Below are positions 55,601 to 64,000 of a DNA stretch of 64,000 bases, in pieces. The stretch is from Cellulomonas chengniuliangii. Its GTDB lineage: Bacteria > Actinomycetota > Actinomycetes > Actinomycetales > Cellulomonadaceae. The notes under the pieces are model-generated. The model searched no databases, was not told the DNA's origin, and was given only the letters and a program-made list of their open reading frames with translations. The stretch is taken from the NCBI RefSeq assembly GCF_024508335.1, contig NZ_CP101988.1, forward strand, positions 3,286,001 to 3,350,000, read 5' to 3'. Position 1 is the first letter of the stretch. Each line of letters begins with the position of its first letter. Both the position numbers and the translations under genes were made by a program.

Positions 55601-58102
55601 ATGCGGTACGGCCACTTCGACGACGCAGCCCGCGAGTACGTCATCACGACGCCTCACACGCCCTACCCCTGGATCAACTACCTGGGCTCAGAGCAGTTCT
55701 TCTCGCTCCTGTCGCACCAGTCGGGCGGGTACTCGTTCTACCGCGACGCCAAGATGCGCCGCCTGACGCGATACCGCTACAACAACATCCCCACGGATGA
55801 GGGCGGCCGGTACTTCTACATCAACGACGGCGGCGACGTCTGGACCCCGTCCTGGATGCCGGTCAAGGCCGAGCTCGAGCACTTCGAGGCCCGCCACGGC
55901 CTGGGTTACTCGACCATCACGGGCGAGCGGGGCGGCCTGCGGGTCGAGTCGCTGTTCTTCGTGCCGCTCGGTGAGAACGCCGAGGTGCAGAAGGTCACGG
56001 TGACCAACACCTCCGCCGCGGCCAAGAGCTTCACGCTGTTCTCGTTCGTCGAGTTCTGCCTGTGGAACGCCCAGGACGACCAGACGAACTACCAGCGCAA
56101 CCTGTCGATCGGCGAGGTCGAGGTCGAGATGGACGGGCCGTCCGGCTCGGCGATCTACCACAAGACCGAGTACCGCGAGCGCCGCGACCACTACGCCGTC
56201 TACGGCGTGAACGCCCAGGCCAGCGGCTTCGACACCGACCGCGACACGTTCGTGGGCGCCTACAACGGCCTGGGCGACGCCGCGGTGCCGCTCGCCGGGA
56301 AGTCGGCCGGCTCGGTCGCCTCCGGCTGGTACCCGATCGGCTCCCACTCGCTCGACATCACGCTGGCCCCGGGCGAGTCCGCGAGCCACACCTTCGTGCT
56401 CGGCTACATCGAGAACCCGCAGGACGAGAAGTGGGCCCCGGCCGACGACGCCGCGGGCATCGCCGACAAGCAGGTCATCAACAAGACGCGCGCCCACGAG
56501 CTCCTGGCCCGCTTCGCGACGACCGAGCAGACCGACGCCGCGTTCGAGGCGCTCAAGGCCCACTGGACCGAGCTGCTCTCCGGCTACTCGGTGTCCAGCA
56601 CCGACGAGAAGCTCGACCGCATGGTCAACGTGTGGAACCAGTACCAGTGCATGGTCACGTTCAACATGTCCCGCTCGGCCTCGTACTTCGAGACGGGCAT
56701 CGGGCGCGGGATGGGCTTCCGCGACTCCAACCAGGACCTGCTCGGCTTCGTGCACCTCATCCCCGAGCGCGCCCGCGAGCGGATCCTCGACATCGCCGCC
56801 ACGCAGTTCCCGGACGGCTCGGCGTACCACCAGTACCAGCCGCTGACGAAGCGTGGGAACAACGACATCGGGTCGGGCTTCAACGACGACCCGCTGTGGC
56901 TCATCGCCGGCGTGGCCGCGTACATCAAGGAGTCGGGCGACTTCTCGATCCTCGACGAGCAGGTGCCGTTCGACAACGACGAGTCGCTCGCCGAGTCGCT
57001 GTTCGAGCACCTCACGCGCTCGTTCCGCTACACAATCGACAACCGCGGCCCGCACGGCCTGCCGCTGATCGGCCGTGCCGACTGGAACGACTGCCTCAAC
57101 CTCAACTGCTTCTCCAACGAGCCGGGCGAGTCGTTCCAGACGACCGAGAACCAGGCCGGCGGGGTCGCGGAGTCCGTGTTCATCGCCGCGCAGTTCGTCC
57201 TCTACGGCGCCGAGTACGCCGAGCTGGCCGAGCGCCGTGGCCTGGCCGACGTCGCCGCCGAGGCGCGCGCCGCGGTCGAGGACATGCGCGCCGCGGTGCT
57301 GTCGCACGGCTGGGACGGCGACTGGTTCCTGCGGGCGTACGACTTCTACGGCAACAAGATCGGCACGGACGAGAAGCCCGAGGGCAAGATCTGGATCGAG
57401 CCGCAGGGCTTCGCGGTCATGGCCGGCATCGGCGTCGAGGGCGCCGACCCGACCACGCCCGAGGCCAAGGCCAGCCCCGCGATCAAGGCGCTCGACTCGG
57501 TCAACGAGATGCTCGCCACCGACCACGGCATGGTGCTCCAGTACCCGGCCTACACGAGCTACCAGATCGAGCTCGGCGAGGTCTCCACGTATCCCCCGGG
57601 CTACAAGGAGAACGGCGGCATCTTCTGCCACAACAACCCGTGGGTCATCATCGGCGAGACCGTGGTGGGTCGTGGCGCGCAGGCGTTCGACTACTACAAG
57701 CGCATCACGCCGGCGTACCGCGAGGACATCTCCGACGTGCACAAGCTCGAGCCGTACGTGTACGCGCAGATGATCGCTGGCAAGGAGGCCGTGCGGCACG
57801 GTGAGGCCAAGAACTCGTGGCTCACCGGCACCGCCGCGTGGAACTTCGTGGCCGTCTCGCAGTACCTGCTGGGTGTGCGCCCGGGCTACGACGGCCTGGT
57901 CGTCGACCCGCAGATCGGCCCGGACGTCCCCGAGTACACCGTGACCCGCCGCGCGCGGGGCGCCGTGTACGAGATCACGGTGACGAACTCCGGCGCCCCG
58001 GGGGCCCGTGCGGCCCTCGAGGTGGACGGTGTGGCGGTCGACGGCAACGTCGTGCCGTACGCCCCCGCCGGCTCCACGGTCAAGGTGCGCGCCACCCTCT
58101 GA
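55601..58102 (+). CDS. Cellobiose phosphorylase (GH94)
   Basis: An 833-residue cytoplasmic enzyme. The N terminus [20 protein letters not shown] and most blocks I remember from Cellulomonas gilvus/uda cellobiose phosphorylase are present. The general acid is D494 in [13 protein letters not shown]. The +1 site residues E660, Y664 and K669 ([16 protein letters not shown]) match those of the characterised enzyme. It converts cellobiose and phosphate to glucose 1-phosphate and glucose, saving an ATP. Shine-Dalgarno GAGAGG lies 8 nt before the ATG. First gene of an operon with a second GH94 and an epimerase, under a CebR/CelR box. Confidence 0.97.
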   Translation: MRYGHFDDAAREYVITTPHTPYPWINYLGSEQFFSLLSHQSGGYSFYRDAKMRRLTRYRYNNIPTDEGGRYFYINDGGDVWTPSWMPVKAELEHFEARHGLGYSTITGERGGLRVESLFFVPLGENAEVQKVTVTNTSAAAKSFTLFSFVEFCLWNAQDDQTNYQRNLSIGEVEVEMDGPSGSAIYHKTEYRERRDHYAVYGVNAQASGFDTDRDTFVGAYNGLGDAAVPLAGKSAGSVASGWYPIGSHSLDITLAPGESASHTFVLGYIENPQDEKWAPADDAAGIADKQVINKTRAHELLARFATTEQTDAAFEALKAHWTELLSGYSVSSTDEKLDRMVNVWNQYQCMVTFNMSRSASYFETGIGRGMGFRDSNQDLLGFVHLIPERARERILDIAATQFPDGSAYHQYQPLTKRGNNDIGSGFNDDPLWLIAGVAAYIKESGDFSILDEQVPFDNDESLAESLFEHLTRSFRYTIDNRGPHGLPLIGRADWNDCLNLNCFSNEPGESFQTTENQAGGVAESVFIAAQFVLYGAEYAELAERRGLADVAAEARAAVEDMRAAVLSHGWDGDWFLRAYDFYGNKIGTDEKPEGKIWIEPQGFAVMAGIGVEGADPTTPEAKASPAIKALDSVNEMLATDHGMVLQYPAYTSYQIELGEVSTYPPGYKENGGIFCHNNPWVIIGETVVGRGAQAFDYYKRITPAYREDISDVHKLEPYVYAQMIAGKEAVRHGEAKNSWLTGTAAWNFVAVSQYLLGVRPGYDGLVVDPQIGPDVPEYTVTRRARGAVYEITVTNSGAPGARAALEVDGVAVDGNVVPYAPAGSTVKVRATL

Positions 58103-58116
58103 CCTGCCGTATCCCG

Positions 58117-58163
58117 CCGTGGGCCGGGTGTGCTGAGCTGCTGCTCAGACGCCCGGCCCACGG
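58117..58163 (+). terminator. Strong hairpin between the two GH94 genes
   Basis: CCGTGGGCCGGG (58117-58128) pairs perfectly with CCCGGCCCACGG (58152-58163). An inner CTGAGC/GCTCAG stem lies at 58133-58148. No T run follows and no new promoter is obvious after it, so it may be a partial terminator or an mRNA-protecting structure that lowers the second gene relative to the first. Confidence 0.6.
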
Positions 58164-58260
58164 CGTCCAACGAGCGTGAGGGGTCCCCGCCCACCGACCC
58201 CCTGCGGCGGGACATCCACTGACGGTCGGGCCGACCCGAGCACCGAAGGGCACAGCGACG

Positions 58261-60660
58261 ATGCGCTACGGCCATTTCGACGACGACGCGCGCGAGTACG
58301 TCATCACCCGACCCGACACCCCGCGCGCGTGGAGCAACTACCTGGGCTCCCGGCGGTACGGCGGCATCGTCACGCAGAACGCCGGCGGGTACAGCTTCTA
58401 CCGGTCGGGTGGCACGGGGCGCCTGCTGCGGATGCGGTTCAACGGGGTGCCGCAGGACGAGAGCGGCCGGTACGTCTACCTGCGCGACGATGTGACGGGC
58501 GACTTCTGGTCCGCGTCGTGGCAGCCCGTCGGCAAGCCGCTCGACGGCCCAGGCGCGTACCGGGCGACCGTCCGCCACGGGCTCGGGTACTCGGTGCTCG
58601 AGTCCTCCTACGCGGGCATCGACACCGAGATGACGATGTTCGTCCCCCGCGACCAGGCCTTCGAGCACTGGTCGCTGCGGATCACCAACACCGGCGCCGA
58701 GCCGCGCGTGATCTCGGCGTTCTCCTACGCCGAGCTGGCGAACGACTGGGGCTTCCGCCAGGACCTGGAGAACCTCCAGTACAGCCAGTACGTGGTCCGG
58801 GCCGACTACCGCGACGGGTTCATCCACCGGGTCAACCGCACGCGGGCCGCGACGAGCGAGTGCTGGTTCGCGCTCAGCGGCGCCGAGGTCGTCTCGTTCG
58901 ACACCGACCGCGACGCGTTCCTGGGCGCCTACCGCACCACCGCGGCCCCGTTGGCCGTCGAGAAGGGCGAGTGCTCGGGCAGCGAGACGTGGGGTGACAA
59001 CGCGTGCGCGTCCCTGCACACGCGCCTCGAGCTGGCGCCCGGCGAGACCCGGCAGATCGTCTTCACCCTGGGCGTCGGCTCCCCCGACGAGCCCTGGGAC
59101 GACGGGGACGCCGTGCTGCCTCCCGGCCGCGAGCTCGTCGCCGCGCACGCGACGCCCGAGCGCATCGCCGCCGAGGTCGACGCGCTGCGCGAGGAGTGGG
59201 CGGCCCGGCTCGCGCCGCTGCACGTCACCACCCCCGACCCGCAGCTCGACTCGATGGTCAACGTGTGGCACGCCTACCAGACGCACATGACGTTCAACTG
59301 GTCCCGCGGGGTCTCGCTGATCGAGGCGGGCGACCGTGACGGCCTCGGCTTCAGGGACACCGCCCAGGACATCTTGGCGATCGTGCACTCCATCCCCGAC
59401 GCCGCCCAGGAGCGCCTGAACCTGCTGCTCACCGGGCAGACCGCCGAGGGCGGCGCGCTGCCGCTGGTCCACCCGCTGACCCACACTCCGGGCAAGGAGC
59501 AGGCCCCGCAGCTCGAGCAGTACCGCAGCGACGACGCGCTCTGGCTGCCGATGTCGGTCACCGCCCTGGTCAACGAGACGGGCGACCTCGACTACCTGTC
59601 GACCACGCTGCCCTACGCCGACGCGGGCGAGGACACCGTGCTGGGCCACCTGGTGCAGGCGCTGCGCTTCTCGCTCGAGCACCGTGGCGCGCACGGGCTG
59701 GTCCAGGGCCTGGCGGCCGACTGGAACGACTGCCTGCAGTTCGGCGTCGAGGGCGAGTCGATGTTCTCCACGTTCCTGCTGGCCAACGGGCTGCGCGCGG
59801 TCAGCGAGCTCGCGGCGCTGATCGGCGACGGCTCCGTGGCGGCGTGGTGCGTCGAGCAGCTGTCTCTGCTGCTCGAGGCCATCGAGGGCGCGTGGGACGG
59901 CGAGTGGTACGTGCGGGGCATCTCCGCCGTCGGGGTCCCGCTCGGCTCCGCGGACGCCGACGAGGGCCGCATCTACCTGGAGCCGAACGTGTGGGCGGTG
60001 ATCTCCGGGGCGGCGAGCCCGGGGCGCGCCCGGCAGGCCATGGACGCCGTCCACGAGCACCTGTCCTCGGAGCACGGGGTCGCGCTGTGCGCGCCCCCGC
60101 ACACGCGCCCCCTGGACGGCGTCGGGCTGTCGTTGCTGGTGTTCCCGCCCGGGCACAAGGAGAACGGCGGCATCTTCTGCCACGCGACCGCGTGGGCCGT
60201 CGTCGCCGAGGCGATGCTGGGCCACGGGGAGCGGGCGTACGAGTACTACCGCGCCTACCTGCCGGGCCGGCACAACGACGACGCCGGCCTCCGGCAGACC
60301 GAGCCCTACGTGTACTCGCAGTTCACGCACGGCCCGTCGTCCCCGCGGTTCGGGCAGTCCCGCAACCCGTGGCTGACGGGCGCCGCGAGCTGGACGTACG
60401 TGGCCGTGACGCAGCGGATCCTCGGCGTCAGGCCGGTTCCCACGGGGCTCAAGGTGGACCCGTGCGTCCCCGCCGACTGGGACGGGTTCACGGTGCGACG
60501 AGACTTCCGAGGTCGATCGGTGACGATTCAGGTCGCCAACCCGGACGGAGTGAACAGAGGAGTGGCAATGCTCAGCGTGGACGGCACAGCAGTGGACGGG
60601 GACATCGCTCCCACGGACCTGCTCCGGGACGGCTCCCTGGTCGAGGTGGTGCTCGGATGA
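58261..60660 (+). CDS. GH94 phosphorylase of undetermined specificity
   Basis: A 799-residue GH94 enzyme that shares the N-terminal pattern ([20 protein letters not shown]) and the general acid D487 (LAADWNDCLQFG) with its neighbour. It is closer in several blocks to chitobiose phosphorylases (YVYLRDDVTGDFWSASWQPVGKPL, ending SLVEVVLG). The +1 site differs: where cellobiose phosphorylase has E660 and Y664, this protein has S624 and F628, with K633 kept. It probably uses another beta-linked disaccharide with phosphate. Candidates are diacetylchitobiose, laminaribiose or a cellobiose derivative. SD GAAGGG lies 9-10 nt before the ATG. Confidence 0.88.
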   Translation: MRYGHFDDDAREYVITRPDTPRAWSNYLGSRRYGGIVTQNAGGYSFYRSGGTGRLLRMRFNGVPQDESGRYVYLRDDVTGDFWSASWQPVGKPLDGPGAYRATVRHGLGYSVLESSYAGIDTEMTMFVPRDQAFEHWSLRITNTGAEPRVISAFSYAELANDWGFRQDLENLQYSQYVVRADYRDGFIHRVNRTRAATSECWFALSGAEVVSFDTDRDAFLGAYRTTAAPLAVEKGECSGSETWGDNACASLHTRLELAPGETRQIVFTLGVGSPDEPWDDGDAVLPPGRELVAAHATPERIAAEVDALREEWAARLAPLHVTTPDPQLDSMVNVWHAYQTHMTFNWSRGVSLIEAGDRDGLGFRDTAQDILAIVHSIPDAAQERLNLLLTGQTAEGGALPLVHPLTHTPGKEQAPQLEQYRSDDALWLPMSVTALVNETGDLDYLSTTLPYADAGEDTVLGHLVQALRFSLEHRGAHGLVQGLAADWNDCLQFGVEGESMFSTFLLANGLRAVSELAALIGDGSVAAWCVEQLSLLLEAIEGAWDGEWYVRGISAVGVPLGSADADEGRIYLEPNVWAVISGAASPGRARQAMDAVHEHLSSEHGVALCAPPHTRPLDGVGLSLLVFPPGHKENGGIFCHATAWAVVAEAMLGHGERAYEYYRAYLPGRHNDDAGLRQTEPYVYSQFTHGPSSPRFGQSRNPWLTGAASWTYVAVTQRILGVRPVPTGLKVDPCVPADWDGFTVRRDFRGRSVTIQVANPDGVNRGVAMLSVDGTAVDGDIAPTDLLRDGSLVEVVLG

Positions 60661-61619
60661 GCGCCTCCCCGGTGATCGAGCTCGAGTCGTCCGGGTGGCG
60701 CCTCGGCGTGCTGCCCCGCACCGGAGCCTCCCTGGCCCACGGCCGCGTCCTCGTGGACGGGGAGTGGCTCGACCTGCTGCGCCCCACCCGCCCGACCGCC
60801 TACGGCAACCCCGAGCTGTGCTCGAGCTTCCCGATGGTCCCGTGGTCCAACCGCGTCCGCGACGGCCAGCTCCGCTTCCGCGGCCGCTCGTGGACCCTGG
60901 CGCACAACGGCGCCGACGGCACCGCGATCCACGGCGCCACCCGCGACCACACCTGGCAGGTCGCCTCGCAGGCGTCTGACCGCGTCGAGCTGACCCTCGA
61001 CAGCCGCGGCCTGGTGGGCGTGAACTTCCCCTGGCAGTTCCGCGCCGCGATCGCCTACGCGCTGGACGGCGACCGGCTGACCGTCACCACCACCGTGGAG
61101 AACGTCGACACCGAGCCCTTCCCGGCCGGGTTCGGCCACCACCCGTACTTCGAGCGGCGCCTGCGGCCCGTCGAGCAGCACGGGACGCCAGGCCCGGACG
61201 AGGACGCCGACGGCTCCGACGCGCTGCTCGAGCTCCCCTTCGATCGGGCGTTCCCCCTGGCCGAGGGCATGGCCACCGGGCCCGCGGGCGACATCCCGGC
61301 GCGCGCCGACTACCGCGCGGCCCGGGTGATCGGGCACGACTTCGTCGACGACGTGCTCACCGCGCAGCGCGACGGCGAGCCCGCGGCCCGTCTCGCGTAC
61401 CCCGACCACGGCCTGGGCGTGCGCCTGGACATGGACCCCGTCTACGAGAGCCTCGTGGTGTACGTGCCCCGCCGGCGCGCGTACTTCGCCGTGGAGCCCG
61501 TGACCAACACGAACGACGGGTTCGGGCTCTTCGAGGACGGCGTGCCCGGCACCGGGGTGTTCGTGCTCGAGCCCGGCGAGTCACGCACCGGCTCGTTCAG
61601 CCTCACGCTCGAGCGCTGA
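60657..61619 (+). CDS. Aldose 1-epimerase (mutarotase) family protein
   Basis: A 320-residue galactose-mutarotase-fold protein: LCSSFPMVPWSNRVRDGQLRFRG, then HGATRDHTWQV and FGHHPYFERRL (the catalytic histidines), and a C-terminal VEPVTNTNDGFGLFEDG with the catalytic glutamate. It interconverts alpha and beta anomers of free sugars. The ATG overlaps the GH94 stop (ATGA), so it is coupled. In a phosphorolysis operon it could supply the preferred anomer of the released or accepted sugar. Confidence 0.9.
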   Translation: MSASPVIELESSGWRLGVLPRTGASLAHGRVLVDGEWLDLLRPTRPTAYGNPELCSSFPMVPWSNRVRDGQLRFRGRSWTLAHNGADGTAIHGATRDHTWQVASQASDRVELTLDSRGLVGVNFPWQFRAAIAYALDGDRLTVTTTVENVDTEPFPAGFGHHPYFERRLRPVEQHGTPGPDEDADGSDALLELPFDRAFPLAEGMATGPAGDIPARADYRAARVIGHDFVDDVLTAQRDGEPAARLAYPDHGLGVRLDMDPVYESLVVYVPRRRAYFAVEPVTNTNDGFGLFEDGVPGTGVFVLEPGESRTGSFSLTLER

Positions 61620-61674
61620 CACCCCCTCGGCCCTGCTGGCCGGACCCCCGGTGGACGTGATCCACCCCTGGGGG

Positions 61675-61703
61675 TTCGGTCCAGCGGCTCGGGCGGGTAT
61701 ATT
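61675..61703 (+). promoter_or_regulatory. Promoter of tRNA-Gly
   Basis: TTCGGT (61675-61680), a 17-nt spacer and TATATT (61698-61703), followed about 38 nt later by the mature tRNA 5' end. Confidence 0.7.
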
Positions 61704-61741
61704 GGTCGGCGCGTGGCCGACGTCGACCGTCAGCCGATCGC

Positions 61742-61812
61742 GCGGGTGTAGTTCAGTGGTAGAACTTCAGCTTCCCAAGCTGATAGCGCGAGTTCGATTC
61801 TCGTCACCCGCT
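61742..61812 (+). tRNA. tRNA-Gly (anticodon CCC)
   Basis: Acceptor arms GCGGGTG and CACCCGC pair, with T as discriminator. The anticodon stem TCAGC/GCTGA holds the loop TTCCCAA, giving CCC. The D-loop (AGTTCAGTGGTAGAAC) and T-loop (GAGTTCGATTCTC) are normal. Total 71 nt, no encoded CCA. The 3' end faces the gene-poor segment to the right. Confidence 0.96.
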
Positions 61813-62428
61813 CCGAGTAGTCACCCCAGGTCAGAGGGGCAAGGGTGCCCCGCTGCCGGGACGGACGACGCGTTCCAGATGGTGTCACGACCATGGGTAA
61901 GCGGCGGTGCGGATCGATCGCGAGTCACCTTCGGGCCACTTCCAGGCGAGCGCTCCCGTCGGCAATGGCCAGATGAAGCCGATCGGGATGGTCAACAACG
62001 AGGCTCTGGCTGAGCATTCGCTAACTGAGCACCGAGTCCGACACGGAGGCGGCTTGGCTGCGACCGATCCGACCGATGTTCCGGTCGCCGTCTACTTGGG
62101 CAACGGTGGGCAGGTCGCACCGCAGGCGACCGGGCATGATGCACGAGCGAGAGGAGCACGACCGACCGCTCCCCCAGGGCGTGAGGCGAGGCCGGTTCAG
62201 TGGGTCTCAGATGCGGCGGGCAGCTCCCATCAGCACAAGTGAGCGTCCGCCGAACGATGGCAACGGCGGCGTCATCGGGTTCACGTTCTCACGGTGACCA
62301 CGTTGCCACACATGCTGCGGAACCAAACCAGGCGGGTCAGGCGGCGGGGTCCCGTTGCCCGGTTGCCCGGTTTCCCAGTCTCCTCGGTCGGCCGGTCCGT
62401 GCGCCGACGGCACATACCGGGGCTCAGA
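61813..62428. other. Gene-poor segment after tRNA-Gly
   Basis: About 615 bases with lower GC content and no frame I can support. Short open frames exist on both strands but lack ribosome binding sites and protein-like composition. It may be eroded accessory DNA, since it begins directly at a tRNA 3' end, but no integrase or direct repeat of the tRNA end was found. Confidence 0.5.
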
Positions 62429-62638
62429 TCAGGAGTTTCCGCTGTTGTCGTCAGCGTCAACAACGTGCTGGACGGGAGTTCCTGGTGCACGCAACGCACC
62501 GCAGTGCACACAGGCCGACGCGCATCGCCCTCGGCACTGCCCTACACCCTCGCTCTTGAGAATCGAAAGCCCGAGCGGCTCACCATGGCCGCAGTACCCA
62601 ACCGCCAACGGGCAATCAGGGCACCGCGGCCATGGCAA
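62429..62638 (-). CDS. Possible small cysteine-rich protein
   Basis: A 69-residue frame with TTG start, 18 nt downstream of the well-supported 70-aa gene. Four Cys pairs or near-pairs (CPDC, YCGHG, GRCASAC, VHCG) could form a zinc ribbon. No Shine-Dalgarno is visible, so it would need coupling to the gene before it. It may equally be a chance frame. Confidence 0.3.
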   Translation of the reverse strand: MPWPRCPDCPLAVGYCGHGEPLGLSILKSEGVGQCRGRCASACVHCGALRAPGTPVQHVVDADDNSGNS

Positions 62639-62656
62639 GCCATCGCACGATATTCG

Positions 62657-62869
62657 CTAATCGATGCGACCAGTCTCTGGGTCGACGCGGCCCAAGAAGT
62701 TGCGAATCGCCCGTATCAGCACAGCCTCATCGAGTTTCGCTCGATCGTTACGGGCAATCGAGAACCCAGGCCGCGGCCCGCCCGCATGCTCCCAGATGAG
62801 ATCGTAGGCACCAGGTTCATCGGAACGTTCCTGGACATCAAACACTTCACCATCAACCGTCAGGCGCAT
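62657..62869 (-). CDS. Small hypothetical protein (70 aa)
   Basis: MRLTVDGEVFDVQERSDEPG at the start, then YDLIWEHAGGPRPGFSIARND and LIRAIRNFLGRVDPETGRID. I recall similar 65-75-residue proteins in many actinomycetes, none with a known function. GAAGGAGG stands 6 nt before the ATG, an excellent Shine-Dalgarno, which is why this short frame is called as real. It lies on the minus strand in an otherwise gene-poor stretch. Confidence 0.75.
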   Translation of the reverse strand: MRLTVDGEVFDVQERSDEPGAYDLIWEHAGGPRPGFSIARNDRAKLDEAVLIRAIRNFLGRVDPETGRID

Positions 62870-63082
62870 GGGCTCGCCTCCTTCAAAGGTCAGTCACAAT
62901 TGAACTTGAATGTGGGTGTGTACAGCCGGTCCGGGAGGTCTGCCACACCCACGACACACCTACCGCCGGCCGGACGGCATCGCCGTCATTCCGCTCGCGC
63001 TGCTCGGACCCTGAGAACTGCAGCCTCAAGGAGCATGGGGCCGCCGTGACCGTCAGCCCAGCCTCCGCGCCGGGGGTCGCGC

Positions 63083-63088
63083 TAACGT
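63083..63088 (+). promoter_or_regulatory. -10 box (TAACGT) of a leaderless start
   Basis: TAACGT ends 6 nt before ATG 63095. Confidence 0.55.
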
Positions 63089-63094
63089 CGGCGG

Positions 63095-63466
63095 ATGCGC
63101 ATCATCGACCACGACGGCATCGTTGTGCAGCACCTCGACGAGGTCGGGCCCGTCATCGCCACGTCCGCGGACACGTCCGACCTGATCGGCAACGCGTGGG
63201 CGGCGCAGGCCGACCTCGTCGCCGTGCCTGTCAGCCGTCTCGACCCCGAGTTCTTCCGGCTGCGGTCCGGGATGGCCGGCGAGATCCTGCAGAAGGCCGT
63301 CAATTACCACCTGCAGATCGCGGTGGTGGGCGACATCAGCGAGCACCTGGCCGCGAGCGAGGCGCTGCGGGCGTTCGTGGCCGAGTCGAACCGGGGGCAG
63401 CACGCCTGGTTCGTGCCCGACGAGGCCGCCCTCGAGGCCCAGATCGCCCGCATCAGGCGGGTGTGA
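63095..63466 (+). CDS. DUF4180-domain protein
   Basis: A 123-residue protein: MRIIDHDGIVVQHLDEVGPVI, then LIGNAWAAQADLVAVPVSRLDPEFFRLRSGMAGEILQKAVNYHLQIAVVGDISEHLAASEALRAFVAESNRGQHAWFV. This is the DUF4180 pattern in full. The fold resembles STAS-like or related small alpha/beta domains, and no function is established. Apparently leaderless, single gene. Confidence 0.85.
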   Translation: MRIIDHDGIVVQHLDEVGPVIATSADTSDLIGNAWAAQADLVAVPVSRLDPEFFRLRSGMAGEILQKAVNYHLQIAVVGDISEHLAASEALRAFVAESNRGQHAWFVPDEAALEAQIARIRRV

Positions 63467-63617
63467 CCCGAGGACCGTTCAGCCGCTCCGACGTGCTCCC
63501 ACCACCTGGGAGCGGCTGCCGTCCTCGCCGCAGGAGAGGAGAACGACCTCGCTCAGGCCCAGCCCGCCCGCTGAGTGGCGGGACCGCGCCCCGCCGCCAC
63601 GCCCGCCCGGCCGGCCG

Positions 63618-64000
63618 TCACTCCTCGACGAGGCAGCCGTAGGTGTCCGGCAGCTCGACGTAGAACGGCGACTCGTCCGGGCAGGTGGCCGCGTCGGAGA
63701 CCTCCACGATGACCTTGTAGTCGTGCGGCCCGTCGCAGGGCACCTCGTCGAGCATGTCGCTGGACGCGTCGCTCCAGCAGGAGCCCGTCAGCTCGCCGGC
63801 GCTCGGCGGCGAGTCGTCGGCCATCGCCCCGAGGGCGAGCACCCCGACGACGAGGCAGGCGACGGCGCCGCCCGCGACGGCCACCCGGCCGATCGTGCTC
63901 CCCCGGCCGCCCACAGACCGCACGGCCCGGTGCATGCGCCAGGCCCGCCAGAACAGCACGAGGCCGAAGAGCATCCCGCCGGTCCAGATGGTGCCGCCGC
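63618..64000 (-). CDS. Hypothetical membrane protein, 5' end outside window
   Basis: The frame is open to the right edge, and an ATG at 63974 lies inside a hydrophobic run (TIWTGGMLFGLVLFWRAWRMHR), so the true start is probably beyond 64000. A second hydrophobic segment (IGRVAVAGGAVACLVVGVLALGAMA) is followed by a 70-residue, probably extracellular part with four cysteines (SCWSD, VPCDG, ATCPD, YGCLV) that may form two disulfides. The family is not recognised, though the septum-formation-like (C-x-HxYxV) pattern CDGPHDYKVIVEV is common in actinomycete exported proteins. Confidence 0.65.
   Translation of the reverse strand, partial: GGTIWTGGMLFGLVLFWRAWRMHRAVRSVGGRGSTIGRVAVAGGAVACLVVGVLALGAMADDSPPSAGELTGSCWSDASSDMLDEVPCDGPHDYKVIVEVSDAATCPDESPFYVELPDTYGCLVEE

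Noticed and set aside
61907-62242. A 111-codon plus-strand frame after tRNA-Gly
   Set aside because: No ribosome binding site or -10 box, and no protein-like pattern.

Overview
The window is 64 kb of very GC-rich chromosome from a Gram-positive actinomycete. The best fit is a Cellulomonas-like member of the Micrococcales. This rests on a cellobiose phosphorylase that, from memory, closely matches the characterised Cellulomonas enzymes, a CebR/CelR-type operator in front of it, an HspR/HAIR-controlled dnaK operon, a class Ib nrdHIEF operon, a fused MrpA antiporter subunit, and many leaderless genes with a TANNNT box 6-7 nt before the start codon. Coordinates, motif matches and frames were read by hand; family names are recalled knowledge, and no database search was run.

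Layout. 1-3280: two PAP2 phosphatases and a diacylglycerol-kinase-like lipid kinase, an unknown membrane protein, then a gene-free stretch. 3281-5705: F420/NADP-type reductase and FMN quinone/azo reductase, divergent from a MarR regulator with two palindromic operators between them, then a second MarR gene. 5816-8929: an RND exporter behind an iron-box-like site. 9096-12331: a broken sugar-nucleotide epimerase, an AbiTii-type phage-defence gene and an unknown gene, ending at a tRNA-Ser; this looks like an accessory insertion. 12440-17450: sirtuin, tRNA adenosine deaminase, uracil phosphoribosyltransferase, a small unknown, an NAD(P)-binding protein and a flavin monooxygenase. 17428-22152: a 1241-residue ECF sigma factor fused to a zinc-finger, membrane and surface DUF11-type protein, divergent from a protein with a degenerate GGDEF domain. 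22339-26178: APH-like kinase, alpha/beta hydrolase, two Atu4866-domain genes and a divergent MmyB-type regulator.

26294-30155 is nrdHIEF with a twin NrdR box. 30540-32829 holds a small conserved gene, a curious triple TTGCGCAA array, and a Fur-family (Nur-like) regulator coupled to a NiCoT nickel transporter with a Nur-type box. 32961-37022 is dnaK-grpE-dnaJ-hspR with HAIR sites. 38165-42068 is a thiamine ABC transporter (thiB, thiP, thiQ) behind a TPP riboswitch. 42660-49272 is an mrp Na+/H+ antiporter operon (A/B fused, C, D, E, F, G). 49529-51736 is a membrane-anchored iron-sulfur oxidoreductase. 51896-53682 holds two related coiled-coil membrane proteins. 53705-55412 holds an unknown gene and dCTP deaminase.

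55601-61619 is a disaccharide phosphorolysis operon: cellobiose phosphorylase, a diverged second GH94 phosphorylase and an aldose 1-epimerase. A good promoter and a CebR/CelR box precede it. Beyond a tRNA-Gly (61742-61812) lies a less GC-rich, gene-poor segment with one well-supported 70-aa gene, then a DUF4180 gene and a membrane-protein gene cut by the window end.

The least ordinary items are the ECF sigma/surface-protein fusion with its GGDVF neighbour, the AbiTii insertion beside tRNA-Ser, the degenerate amidohydrolase-Atu4866 fusion, and the evenly spaced TTGCGCAA array.
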